From assembly GCA_934130105.1 (NCBI GenBank), contig CAKOXL010000008.1:1-43991 (forward strand): a stretch of DNA of 43,991 nucleotides. Reading direction: 5' to 3'. Each line of letters opens with the position of its first letter. The stretch's first letter is position 1. The position numbers and the translations under genes are program-made. Positions 7,804-15,333 of the stretch are shown one piece after another. Under the pieces are notes generated by a model. That model had not been told where the DNA came from. It saw only the letters and a program-made list of their open reading frames with translations, and searched no databases. The stretch comes from an uncultured Bacilli bacterium (GTDB taxonomy: Bacteria; Bacillota_I; Bacilli_A; RF39; UBA660).

Positions 7804-8550
7804 ATGAATAAGAAAGCAATATTAGATAATGTAGATAAGCTTATAGTTATGTATGAAAATGGTGAACTTGGTGGAGAAGTAATGCCAGAAGATGCAAACC
7901 CTAATTTTGAAAAAGGTAGTTTAGAAAATTATTTATATTTCACTTTACCAATGGCATTAAATTATCAAAGAAATTCTTATACATTATGGGAAGGTGCTCT
8001 AAAAACATATAATGATGATGAAGCAAGATTTGTTTTTAATCCTAAAGTATGTTTAGAAAAAAGCTTTGAAGAGGTTCAATATGCTTTAACTAAATATAAG
8101 GTTGCCCTACAAAAGCAAAAACAAACTGAAATATGGTTAACATTATGTAATACATTTGTAGAAATGTTTGATGGTGATATACGAAAACTTTTTGATGAAT
8201 TAGATAATGATGTTAACAAGATTAGGGACTTTATACAAAAAGAAAATAAAAAGAAATTTCCTTATTTATCGGGAACTAAAATTTGTAATTATTGGATGTA
8301 TGTTATTTATCAATATACTGATAGAAGATACAAAAATATTGAGTGTTTAACGGTTGCTCCTGATACGCATGTATGTAAAGCAACTCATAGATTAGGTTTG
8401 ATAACTGATGATGAATTTAATTCAAGTAATGTTCAACAAATAGTTATAGATAGATGGCAAGAACTTTTTAAAGGTACTAAATATAAACCAATTGATATTC
8501 ATACCAAATTATGGTTATGGAGTAGAAATGGATTTAAGGAGATAAAATAA
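7804..8550 (+). CDS. HhH-GPD DNA-glycosylase-like protein (tentative)
   Basis: A 248-residue soluble protein. Residues about 155-205 read FPYLSGTKICNYWMYVIYQY, then LTVAPDTHVCKATHRLGLI. The segment L-x-G-x-K then D-T-H-V-x-R/K-x-x-x-RLG mimics the helix-hairpin-helix and catalytic-Asp region of endonuclease III-type glycosylases (LPGVGRKTA ... VDTHVxRvxxRLG). The hairpin is imperfect and the Lys is shifted, and there is no C-terminal 4Fe-4S Cys cluster, so activity is uncertain. Its stop overlaps the ATG of the (d)ITP/XTP phosphatase gene by 1 nt. Coupling a putative base-excision protein with a pool-cleaning NTPase supports a role in damaged purines. A queuosine-nucleoside hydrolase fold is an alternative. 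Confidence 0.5.
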   Translation: MNKKAILDNVDKLIVMYENGELGGEVMPEDANPNFEKGSLENYLYFTLPMALNYQRNSYTLWEGALKTYNDDEARFVFNPKVCLEKSFEEVQYALTKYKVALQKQKQTEIWLTLCNTFVEMFDGDIRKLFDELDNDVNKIRDFIQKENKKKFPYLSGTKICNYWMYVIYQYTDRRYKNIECLTVAPDTHVCKATHRLGLITDDEFNSSNVQQIVIDRWQELFKGTKYKPIDIHTKLWLWSRNGFKEIK

Positions 8551-9107
8551 TGAAGATTCTTATAGGTACAAAAAATCCTTGTAAAATACAAGGTGCTAAA
8601 GAAGCATTAGAAAATTATTTTGATTCGTTTGATATAGAAGGCATTCCTGTTTCTTCAGATGTAAGCGATGAGCCAGTAAATAATGAAATTTATGAAGGTG
8701 CAAGAAATCGTGTGGATAATTTGAGAAAGTATGCTGAAGAAAATAATATAGATGCAGAATATTTTTTAGGTATAGAAACAGGGATAACTAATTTATTAGG
8801 TAAATGGGTAATTATAAATGTTGCAGTAATAAAAGATAAAAATGGATATGAAAGTTGGGGTACTAGTTCAGCATTCCCAGTGCCAGATAAGTATGTTGAT
8901 GAGATAATTGCAACTGATCTTGGGCAAGTTATGGATAATATATTCAAACAGCATGATTTAAGAATGGGAAAAGGTGGAGTAAGCATCTTAACTAATAGTG
9001 TAATTAGTAGGATTGATATGACAAGGGAAGCTTTTATAATGGCTCTTACTCAACATATAAATAAAATTTGGAATGATAAAAAAGTACTAGAAAATAATGT
9101 GAACTGA
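8550..9107 (+). CDS. yjjX: Inosine/xanthosine triphosphatase, YjjX family
   Basis: A 185-residue protein that hydrolyses non-canonical purine NTPs such as ITP and XTP to keep them out of nucleic acids. Family features: N-terminal MKILIGTKNPCKIQGAKEAL (the basic substrate loop), PVSSDVSDEPVNNEIYEGARNR, FLGIETGI (acidic metal ligands), a WGTSSAFPVP segment, and GKGGVSILTNSVISR near the end, which matches the G-x-GxxxxLTxxxxxR pattern of YjjX. The length is normal. The ATG overlaps the preceding gene's stop by 1 nt, so both are one transcript. It ends in a GAACTGAGGTGATA run that acts as SD of a dead small frame. Confidence 0.88.
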   Translation: MKILIGTKNPCKIQGAKEALENYFDSFDIEGIPVSSDVSDEPVNNEIYEGARNRVDNLRKYAEENNIDAEYFLGIETGITNLLGKWVIINVAVIKDKNGYESWGTSSAFPVPDKYVDEIIATDLGQVMDNIFKQHDLRMGKGGVSILTNSVISRIDMTREAFIMALTQHINKIWNDKKVLENNVN

Positions 9108-9117
9108 GGTGATATTA

Positions 9118-9222
9118 TGATAACGCCATATCAAAATATGCAAAGTAATCGTGCTTATTATTAATAGAGATGATGACGTTATTATTCCTGAATTTGATAT
9201 AAAAGATATAGAAAATTACTAA
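9118..9222 (+). pseudogene. Remnant of an unidentified small gene (frameshifted)
   Basis: The SD GAGGTGAT and the ATG at 9118 open a frame of only 15 codons (MITPYQNMQSN...). A shift of one frame near 9151 continues as VLIINRDDDVIIPEF and KDIENY, ending at TAA 9220-9222. The good SD with a broken frame indicates decay of a once expressed gene, though a chance frame cannot be excluded. Confidence 0.35.
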
Positions 9223-9273
9223 TATATACAATTTCACTAAATAATAAATTAAAAATATAAGGAGATAAAAATA

Positions 9274-9435
9274 ATGAAAATAAAAAAATATCCTCAATCT
9301 TGTTTGATGATTGAAGCAAATAATAAAAAAATCGATGATGAGTTTATTAAAACTATGATTATTAAGTATGAGAATTGTTGTGAAGTAACTACATTTAATT
9401 GGAAATATTCAATATTAACAGGATTAATAAAATAA
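9274..9435 (+). pseudogene. Truncated MBL-fold metallo-hydrolase gene
   Basis: SD GGAGAT and ATG 9274 begin a 53-codon frame. The first residues MKIKKYPQSCLMIEANNKKI match the usual start of a metallo-beta-lactamase-fold hydrolase (K-x-Q-S-C-x-x-I-E-x-x-x-x-x-I-L-x-D-P), but the sequence then departs to DDEFIKTMII and ends TGLIK. No HxHxDH motif follows, so most of the gene is gone, joined to unrelated sequence by a deletion. Together with 9118-9222 it accounts for the 343-nt gap between yjjX and the Sel1 gene. Confidence 0.5.
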
Positions 9436-9450
9436 GCTGGAGGTCTAAGT

Positions 9451-10077
9451 ATGGAACAAAAAATTATTCCTATGATATTTGATGTAAAAGAGTTAGAAGA
9501 AAATGCAAAAAATGGAGATGGATTATCTTGTTATATATTAGGTAGAAGTTATGATAGTGGTGAAAATGGTCTTGAGCAAAATTTTGAAAAAGCTTTATAC
9601 TGGTATAACCAAGGGGAAGAATTAGAAGATCCTAGATGTATTTATGGCGTAGGTGCTTGTTACTATTTTGGTGATGGTGTTAAAGAAGATAAAAATAAAG
9701 CATATGGACTTTTTATTAAAGCATATCAACCGCTATTAAAATTAATAGAACAAGAAAAGAATATTCCAAACAGACAAGCTTTTTCTATGTTTTGCTTAGG
9801 CGCTTATTATTATTTTGGTTTTGGAAATGTAAAAAAAGATGACAATATTGCTTTTAAATTAATTTATGATAGTGCAATGAAAGGTCATATAGCTGGCATA
9901 TATGATTTAGGTGCAAATTTTTATTATAATGGGGTTGGAACTGAAAGAGATTTAGAAAAATCTAAATTCTATTTAGAACTTGCTTCAAATTATGGATTAA
10001 CAAGAGCAATAAAAAAACTTCAAGAATATAAGACCATATACGGTAATGAAACAAACATTCATAAAAAAGTTAAATAG
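9451..10077 (+). CDS. Sel1-like repeat protein
   Basis: A 208-residue protein with SD CTGGAGG. It has tandem helical Sel1/TPR-type repeats: residues about 11-45 (NAKNGDGLSCYILGRSYDSG, then EKALYWYNQG), about 50-90 (CIYGVGACYYFGDGV, KAYGLFIKAY), about 110-145 (SMFCLGAYYYFGFGNV, AFKLIYDSAMKGH) and about 150-190 (GIYDLGANFYYNGVG, KSKFYLELASNYG). There is no secretion signal, so it is probably a cytosolic scaffold for protein contacts. It starts a run of three closely spaced genes (Sel1, GNAT, HD). Its partner is unknown. Confidence 0.88.
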   Translation: MEQKIIPMIFDVKELEENAKNGDGLSCYILGRSYDSGENGLEQNFEKALYWYNQGEELEDPRCIYGVGACYYFGDGVKEDKNKAYGLFIKAYQPLLKLIEQEKNIPNRQAFSMFCLGAYYYFGFGNVKKDDNIAFKLIYDSAMKGHIAGIYDLGANFYYNGVGTERDLEKSKFYLELASNYGLTRAIKKLQEYKTIYGNETNIHKKVK

Positions 10078-10094
10078 TAAAGAAAAATATAACT

Positions 10095-10643
10095 ATGAAG
10101 ATTAATATTGAAGATGTACAAATAAGATTATGTGATTCTAATGATGTTGATGATATTTATAAAACAGGGAATATTGTGATAAATAATTTTAAGGAAAATG
10201 AAAAAGGGTATTTTCTTTCTTTTAAAAAAGAAACATATTTAAGAATTGTTAATGACCAAATTAATGATGGAAAAATTTATGGCGCATTTTTAAATAATAA
10301 AATGATAGCATGGATATTTTTATCAGTATCTAATAGAATGAAACAAATTAAAAGTTATATACCTGATATAGAAGGAAAATGTGCCGATATAGATGGTGTA
10401 ATAGTATTGCCTGAATATAGGGGAAATCATCTTCAAAATATATTAGTAGAACATTTAGAGAAAAGAGCCAAAGAATTAGGTATCAATAATATTGTGGCAG
10501 AAGTAACTTTTGGAAATGATTATAGTTTAAAAAATCTTCAAAGTATGGGATACGAAATAAAAACTTGGTATCAAAAAGATGGAAATATTAAACGACATAT
10601 TTTATTAAAAAAATATAATATAGAGTTGGAGAAACTAATATGA
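10095..10643 (+). CDS. GNAT-family N-acetyltransferase
   Basis: A 182-residue single GNAT domain. Motif A, where acetyl-CoA pyrophosphate binds, is IDGVIVLPEYRGNHLQNILV (a variant of the Q/RxxGxG/A loop: R-G-N-H-L-Q), followed by EHLEKRAKELGINNIVAEV and FGNDYSLKNLQSMGYEI, which corresponds to the family's N-x-x-S-x-x-x-x-x-x-x-x-GY element. The loop lacks the second Gly of the usual RGxGxG, as in many divergent members. The SD is weak. It starts 17 nt after the Sel1 gene and overlaps the HD gene by 4 nt. The acceptor substrate cannot be predicted. Confidence 0.82.
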   Translation: MKINIEDVQIRLCDSNDVDDIYKTGNIVINNFKENEKGYFLSFKKETYLRIVNDQINDGKIYGAFLNNKMIAWIFLSVSNRMKQIKSYIPDIEGKCADIDGVIVLPEYRGNHLQNILVEHLEKRAKELGINNIVAEVTFGNDYSLKNLQSMGYEIKTWYQKDGNIKRHILLKKYNIELEKLI

Positions 10644-11425
10644 TTGATTTTAAAAAAGCACAAAAAGAATTTAAACAATATTTAAATAGTTATGATTTAG
10701 CTGATGGAATGATACAACTAAAAGTAAGACATACTTATGGTGTGGTTTCATTGAGTGAATATATTGCAAAAGATTTAAAATTATCAGACGAAGATATAGA
10801 ACTTGCAAAATTAATTGCTTTACTGCATGATATTGCTAGATTTGAACAAGCAAAGAAATTTGGAGATTATAGAGATTATAAAAATGTAGATCATGCAGAT
10901 TTAGCTGTTAAAATATTATTTGAAGATAATTTAATAAGAAGTTTTGTTGAGGAAGATAAATATGATTCAATTATTTTAAAATCAATTAAAAATCACAATA
11001 AATTGCAAATAGAAGATGGGCTTAATGAAAAGGAATTATTACATGCAAAAATTATTAGAGATGCTGATAAAACGGATAATTTTAGAGTAAAAGCAAATGA
11101 CAAATTTGAAGATATATTTAATTCTTCAAAAGAAAAATTAGAAAATGATATAATAACAGAAAAAATCTACAATGATTTTATGAGTAATAAAATTATTATA
11201 AGTAAAGAAAGAGAAACTGATATGGATTGTTGGGTATCTTATATAGCATTTATTTTTGATTATAATTTTTCTTCTGGTTTAAAATATATTAAAGAAAAGG
11301 ATTATATAAATATTCTGGTGGATAGAATTGACTATAAAATTAAGGATACTAAAAATAAGATGGAAGAAATTAGAAAGCATGCTATCAATTATATTGATAA
11401 TAAGTTAAATACTAATAATCTGTAA
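10640..11425 (+). CDS. HD-domain phosphohydrolase
   Basis: A 261-residue HD protein. Ligands are seen in VRHTYGVVSLSEYIA (His), IALLHDIARFEQ (HD pair), VDHADLAVKIL (His, with Asp) and IIRDADKTDNF (distal Asp). Arrangement and length match a widespread group of Firmicutes HD proteins of unknown substrate. Its ATG overlaps the GNAT stop. It is the last gene of the island; a bidirectional hairpin and tRNA-Gly follow. It differs clearly in sequence from the HD proteins at 3834 and 40781, so it is not a recent duplicate. Confidence 0.83.
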   Translation: MIDFKKAQKEFKQYLNSYDLADGMIQLKVRHTYGVVSLSEYIAKDLKLSDEDIELAKLIALLHDIARFEQAKKFGDYRDYKNVDHADLAVKILFEDNLIRSFVEEDKYDSIILKSIKNHNKLQIEDGLNEKELLHAKIIRDADKTDNFRVKANDKFEDIFNSSKEKLENDIITEKIYNDFMSNKIIISKERETDMDCWVSYIAFIFDYNFSSGLKYIKEKDYINILVDRIDYKIKDTKNKMEEIRKHAINYIDNKLNTNNL

Positions 11426-11441
11426 TATGTCTAATACGCTT

Positions 11442-11494
11442 GCAAATTGACATAGTCAATTTGCAATTGTGTTTCTAAATTGTCAAAATTTAGA
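11442..11494 (+). repeat. Two-hairpin repeat, sharing a 27-nt core with 41499-41525
   Basis: Positions 11442-11451 and 11455-11464 form a perfect 10-bp stem with loop ATA. TCTAAATT (11474-11481) and AATTTAGA (11487-11494) form a second 8-bp stem. Positions 11455-11481 match the reverse complement of 41499-41525 at 26 of 27 bases. This copy lies between the end of the accessory island and tRNA-Gly. It could be a REP-like element or a mobile-element end. Confidence 0.65.
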
Positions 11495-11496
11495 TA

Positions 11497-11524
11497 AAAA
11501 GCTATGATTAATTTCATAGCTTTT
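11497..11524. terminator. Bidirectional rho-independent terminator
   Basis: AAAAGCTATGA (11497-11507) and TCATAGCTTTT (11514-11524) form a perfect 11-bp stem with a 6-nt loop and A/T runs on both sides. It can end the HD operon. Confidence 0.75.
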
Positions 11525-11539
11525 AATATGCAAAATAAA

Positions 11540-11559
11540 ACTCACACAAAAGTGTGAGT
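11540..11559 (-). terminator. Terminator of tRNA-Gly
   Basis: ACTCACAC (11540-11547), loop AAAA, GTGTGAGT (11552-11559). On the minus strand the hairpin is followed by TTTTATTTT, just downstream of the tRNA. Confidence 0.8.
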
Positions 11560-11570
11560 AATCATCTCAA

Positions 11571-11644
11571 TGGAGCGGACGATGGGAATCGGACCCACGT
11601 AGTCAGCTTGGAAGGCTGAGGTTCTACCATTAAACTACGTCCGC
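11571..11644 (-). tRNA. tRNA-Gly (anticodon UCC)
   Basis: Minus strand, 74 nt with encoded CCA. Acceptor GCGGACG pairs with CGTCCGC, D-stem GTTT/GAAC with GG in the loop, anticodon stem TCAGC/GCTGA around CTTCCAA (anticodon UCC), T-stem GTGGG/CCCAT. The T-loop reads TCCGATT, so position 55 is C where nearly all elongator tRNAs have U (pseudouridine). Confidence 0.95.
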
Positions 11645-11743
11645 AATCAATGTCATCTTTTAAAAAATTCAAAAGACAATATTGATTATATCAAAACATA
11701 AAAATATGTCAATACATTTTTTGAAAAAAATTAAAAATTTAAA

Positions 11744-13219
11744 TTAATCATCAATTTTAACTGATATTGAATAGTTAGCTGGCCCTTGTATTACATTACC
11801 GTCAATATCAAAGCGTGAACCATGACATGGACAATCCCAAGTTTTTTCTTCTTCATTAAAAATTAAATTACATTTCATGTGTGGACATTTATTTTTAACC
11901 ATGTGTTTTTTACCATAGTAATCATAATATACACCATAATAGTTTCCATTTATTCTAACTACATATACACTGTTGTTATTAAAAGTTGAATTTCTCTTTA
12001 TCGTAGTTTGGCAATATATTTTGGCATAATACATACTGCCAATAAAAGATTTTATGCTACCAATAATGCTTATTCTACGTGGATTAAATAGCTTAATATA
12101 TTTATTTTCGTTACCTAAAATAATATCACTTAATACCTTACCAGCTATTGTACCATTAGTCATTCCCCAAGCATTAAATGCTGTTGCTACTAAAAGATTA
12201 TTATGCTTATTGTCAACTCTTCCTATAATTGGTAGATTATCATTAGACATAATATCTTGATTCATCCAAGTTAATTCCGGTTCTTTAGAAAATAATCTTT
12301 TAAAATCGCTTCTACTTTGATTGTAGTTATTTTTATATACTATATTGTTTGTTAATCTATGACTATTAGAAACATAAATGATGTTATTATCAAAAAAACG
12401 AATAGAGTGGAGCTTTTTATCAATACTAAGCGCTGTAAAATTTTTACTATTTAGTTTATATTTTGCACTATTAACATATTCTCTTTCTATATATGTCTTT
12501 AAAAAAATTGAACCTGGGAAAATAAAAAAAGGGTAGTGGCATGCAATTATTAAATACTTAGACTTGATAGTTCCTTTAGTTGTTTTTACTAAAAAAAGAT
12601 CATCTTTAGGAATTACTTCTAAAGCTGTTACGTTTTCATAAATGTCTATTTTTGAATCAAGAATTTTTTTAAGTGAATTTATATACTTTAGTGGATGAAA
12701 AGTGTACGTATCATTAACACAAATACCATATTCAATTGGAAATAAAATTGGTAGTGTTGTTACATTTTGACATTTAACACCCCAGCTTGTTAATATATTT
12801 GCCTCTTTTTTTATTTTCTTTATGTTTTTCTTAGTTTTAGTAAAGATATAGGAATCACATTTTTCTAGATCACATTCAATTTTTTCACTTTTTATAATAT
12901 CTTTAATTAGTTTTATTGCATCTATTTGTGAATCAAAATACATTTTACTTATTTTATCGTTAAAATTACTTTCTAATTTTTGATAAATATCCTTTTGTAA
13001 ATAACTAATTTTAGCTGTTGTTTTTGCAGTGATACCATTACCAATACTGCTTCTATCGATTATAGTTACCTTTTTCTTTTCCTTTGCTAAAAAATAGGCA
13101 CTTGATATTCCGGCAATTCCACCACCTATAATTAAAATATCAGTCTGTAAATTATTAATATCGTCTTTTGTTTTTGCATTTTCTATACTTGTTTTTTGCC
13201 AAATAGAGTTATATTCCAT
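11744..13219 (-). CDS. FAD-dependent oxidoreductase with C-terminal Rieske [2Fe-2S] domain
   Basis: A 491-residue protein on the minus strand, SD AAAGGA. Residues 28-45 carry the FAD-binding ILIIGGGIAGISSAYFLA (GxGxxG type) followed by TIIDRSSIGNGITAKTTAKI, a DAO-fold marker. Residues 330-360 (PIIGRVDNKHNNLLVATAFN, WGMTNGTIAGKVLSDII) form the second FAD contact. The last 75 residues are a Rieske domain: NKCPHMKCNL supplies Cys-x-His and WDCPCHGSRFD supplies Cys-x-x-His for the 2Fe-2S cluster. Such DAO-Rieske fusions are common in Bacilli and their electron partner is generally unknown. It is alone on this strand between tRNA-Gly and the pilin cluster. No signal peptide. Confidence 0.9.
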   Translation of the reverse strand: MEYNSIWQKTSIENAKTKDDINNLQTDILIIGGGIAGISSAYFLAKEKKKVTIIDRSSIGNGITAKTTAKISYLQKDIYQKLESNFNDKISKMYFDSQIDAIKLIKDIIKSEKIECDLEKCDSYIFTKTKKNIKKIKKEANILTSWGVKCQNVTTLPILFPIEYGICVNDTYTFHPLKYINSLKKILDSKIDIYENVTALEVIPKDDLFLVKTTKGTIKSKYLIIACHYPFFIFPGSIFLKTYIEREYVNSAKYKLNSKNFTALSIDKKLHSIRFFDNNIIYVSNSHRLTNNIVYKNNYNQSRSDFKRLFSKEPELTWMNQDIMSNDNLPIIGRVDNKHNNLLVATAFNAWGMTNGTIAGKVLSDIILGNENKYIKLFNPRRISIIGSIKSFIGSMYYAKIYCQTTIKRNSTFNNNSVYVVRINGNYYGVYYDYYGKKHMVKNKCPHMKCNLIFNEEEKTWDCPCHGSRFDIDGNVIQGPANYSISVKIDD

Positions 13220-13397
13220 ACTTATTATTTTCCTTTTCTAAAATAATTATATATTTTTATCATTCAAATATAGTGTTGGTAGTTTAATTGAAAATATACT
13301 TTTTAATAGTACTAATATTTTTTATAAGTTATAGTTATAATAGTAAAAATTTTAAGACTTATTTTTGTTCTAAGTTGATGTTTTTAAAAGATTAGTT

Positions 13398-13403
13398 TAT
13401 AAT
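13398..13403 (+). promoter_or_regulatory. -10 box TATAAT of the first pilin gene
   Basis: TATAAT is 25 nt before the ATG at 13429; SD is AAGGAGGAAG. No convincing -35 hexamer is seen. Confidence 0.45.
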
Positions 13404-13428
13404 TGAATTAATAATAAGGAGGAAGAAG

Positions 13429-13935
13429 ATGAATAATAAAGCTTTTACATTGATTGAGTTGTTAGGTGTTATTATAATAATTTCTATTATTATGTTAATA
13501 GCAATACCTAATGTTGTTTCAGTATTAGATAAGAATAAAAAAGATAGTTATATAGCAGATGCTAAAAAACTTGTAACTCAAGCACAATATGAAATTAGAA
13601 ATGGTAGCATAAATAAACCGGCAACAGGAGAGATTGTTAAAATAACTTTATCTAGACTTGGTACTAGTGACATTAAAAATGATCCTAATGGTGATTTATA
13701 TAATTTAAAAGATACATATGTAGTAATTGTTAGAAAAAATGGCTATTTAGAATACTATGTTAACTTAGTAGCTAATGATAAAAATAGTAATAATAATGGT
13801 ATTTCTTTAGTTAATATTGATAAACTAAGTGAAGATGGAAAATATGAACTTGTTACAACTAAATTTGAATTACCGGATGATAATAAAATTGAGCAAGTTA
13901 CGGGCGTATCTGGGCAAATTAATATTTATGAGTAG
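13429..13935 (+). CDS. Type IV pilin-like protein (prepilin N-terminus), paralogue 1
   Basis: 168 residues, SD AAGGAGG. The class III prepilin signal is very short: MNNKA then FTLIELLGVIIIISIIMLIA, with Glu at +5 and a single hydrophobic helix. The residue before the cleavage site is Ala, not the usual Gly. The globular part is unlike paralogues 2-4 except for the short tract DTYVVIVRKNGYLEYYVNL. The protein would be processed by the prepilin peptidase at 29879 and assembled with the PilC-type protein at 28444, as a competence or type IV pseudopilus subunit. Its own promoter lies 25 nt upstream. Which pilin class (major or minor) it is cannot be told. Confidence 0.85.
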   Translation: MNNKAFTLIELLGVIIIISIIMLIAIPNVVSVLDKNKKDSYIADAKKLVTQAQYEIRNGSINKPATGEIVKITLSRLGTSDIKNDPNGDLYNLKDTYVVIVRKNGYLEYYVNLVANDKNSNNNGISLVNIDKLSEDGKYELVTTKFELPDDNKIEQVTGVSGQINIYE

Positions 13936-13975
13936 GAGTTTTAAATTAAAAAATATTGAATATTAAATTCAACAA

Positions 13976-13998
13976 TGTTATACTAATTATGTTATAAA
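13976..13998 (+). promoter_or_regulatory. Two extended -10 boxes before pilin 2
   Basis: TGTTATACT at 13976-13984 and TGTTATAAA at 13990-13998; the second is 17 nt before the ATG at 14016, with SD GAGGAGG between. Confidence 0.45.
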
Positions 13999-14015
13999 AT
14001 AGAGGAGGATATATA

Positions 14016-14588
14016 ATGAAAAAAATGAGAAATATGAAAGGATTTACTTTAATTGAACTATTAGCAGTTATCGTAATTTTAGGTATATTACTTGCGATAG
14101 CAGTACCATCTATTACTAAATATATTAGTTCATCTAGAAAAAGTACATTTATATCTAACGTAAAACAGTATATGGATTCTGCTAGAACTGAAGCTTTAGC
14201 TGGTAGTTATGCTTTTCCAACAAGTAATAGTGAAGCTACTGTTATTAAATTTGATACAATTCGTCCATTACTTGAAAAAGGTGGAAAAACATCACCATAT
14301 GATGGTATTTGGGAAACTAGCAACTGCTATGTAGTAATTGTTAATGAGGGAACTGCTGAAGCTCCACGTTATGTATATTATGTAGCAGCACGTGATGATA
14401 AAGGGTATGGCCTTGGAACTAATGCAACAACACCTTCACTTATTGAATATAATAGTTTAAAAAGTGATTATGTAATCCAACTTAATAGTGGTAAAGCATT
14501 ATCTGATAGTTCTATAACTGGTAGTATCATTGAAGATGATTATTCTGGTAGTACTCCTAGAACATTAACTATTACACATACTTACTAA
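14016..14588 (+). CDS. Type IV pilin-like protein, paralogue 2
   Basis: 190 residues with SD GAGGAGG. Prepilin leader MKKMRNMKG then FTLIELLAVIVILGILLAIA; here the residue before cleavage is the canonical Gly and Glu+5 is present. The globular part holds GGKTSPYDGIW and CYVVIVNEGT, RYVYYVAARDDKGYG, a core shared with paralogues 3 and 4 (S-P-x-x-G-x-W ... YVAIxN-x-GT ... YKYYxAxxDxKxY). It lacks the C-terminal Cys pair of 3 and 4. It is followed after 29 nt by paralogue 3, so 2 and 3 are co-transcribed and the hairpin at 15201 ends both. Confidence 0.88.
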   Translation: MKKMRNMKGFTLIELLAVIVILGILLAIAVPSITKYISSSRKSTFISNVKQYMDSARTEALAGSYAFPTSNSEATVIKFDTIRPLLEKGGKTSPYDGIWETSNCYVVIVNEGTAEAPRYVYYVAARDDKGYGLGTNATTPSLIEYNSLKSDYVIQLNSGKALSDSSITGSIIEDDYSGSTPRTLTITHTY

Positions 14589-14617
14589 TATTTTAAAATT
14601 CTTAAAGGGGTAAAAAT

Positions 14618-15202
14618 ATGAAAAGAAAAAATCAAAAAGCTTTTACTTTAATTGAGTTATTAGCAGTTATCGTAATTTTAGCTATATTACTAGCTATAGC
14701 AGTTCCAAAAGTTACGCAATATATTACTAAATCAAGAAAAGATAGCCTAATAGCTACAGCTAATGATTTTATAGATGCTGTTAGAAATAGTGCACATAGT
14801 GATATTTATGATTTACCTATTGGTACTAATGATGTTACTATTGTTTCTCTAGATTTAATAGGATTAAGTAAGGGCGGTAGTAAGTCTCCGTTTAGTGGTA
14901 ATTGGATTCCAAGATTTAGTTACGTAGCTATAATTAATGTTGGAACTGATGTTGATCCTGATTATAAATATTATATTGCTATTCGTGATACAAAAAGATA
15001 TTCGGTTGCATTAACTGAAGAAAATAAAATTTCAAATAATTCAATTATTAGAGATGATATTTCTTTTAGTAAGGTTGGTATAGATGAAATGTGTGGATCT
15101 AAAGATGGTAGTTATAAAATTTTAAGATCTATTAAAGGTCTTGAAAAATATGAAACTACATCAGGATGGAATGCAACTGTTTATAGTAGTGCTAGTTGTT
15201 AA
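14618..15202 (+). CDS. Type IV pilin-like protein, paralogue 3
   Basis: 194 residues, SD AAAGGGG. Leader MKRKNQKA then FTLIELLAVIVILAILLAIA, with Ala before the cleavage site and Glu+5. The mature region has GGSKSPFSGNW, SYVAIINVGTDVDPDYKYYI, a DEMCGSKDG segment and a terminal SSASC, so two Cys near the C-terminus could form a disulfide loop as in many pilins. It is closest to paralogue 4 (shared NVGT-x-VDP-x-YKYY). The stop codon TAA overlaps the 5' arm of the terminator. These look like tandem duplicates that later diverged. Confidence 0.88.
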   Translation: MKRKNQKAFTLIELLAVIVILAILLAIAVPKVTQYITKSRKDSLIATANDFIDAVRNSAHSDIYDLPIGTNDVTIVSLDLIGLSKGGSKSPFSGNWIPRFSYVAIINVGTDVDPDYKYYIAIRDTKRYSVALTEENKISNNSIIRDDISFSKVGIDEMCGSKDGSYKILRSIKGLEKYETTSGWNATVYSSASC

Positions 15203-15230
15203 AAGATTGTTTTAGACAATCTTTTTTCTT
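15201..15230 (+). terminator. Terminator after pilin 3
   Basis: AAAAGATTGT (15201-15210) and ACAATCTTTT (15216-15225) make a perfect 10-bp stem with loop TTTAG and a TTTTTTCTTTT tail. Confidence 0.88.
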
Positions 15231-15305
15231 TTATAATTTAAAGAAAAATTATAAATTTTAAATTTCATTCTTTTATTCAATTTTCTTGATAACTATTTTT
15301 TAATG

Positions 15306-15314
15306 TGTTATATT
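15306..15314 (+). promoter_or_regulatory. Extended -10 TGTTATATT before pilin 4
   Basis: TG-T-TATATT is 19 nt before the ATG at 15334; SD is GGATGTGAT. Confidence 0.45.
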
Positions 15315-15333
15315 TATACTAGGATGTGATAAG

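Noticed and set aside
8690..8986. Reverse-strand frames over yjjX, dnaG, truB, ftsW-like and other genes
   Set aside because: They are shadows of strong plus-strand genes, with no SD and odd residue composition.
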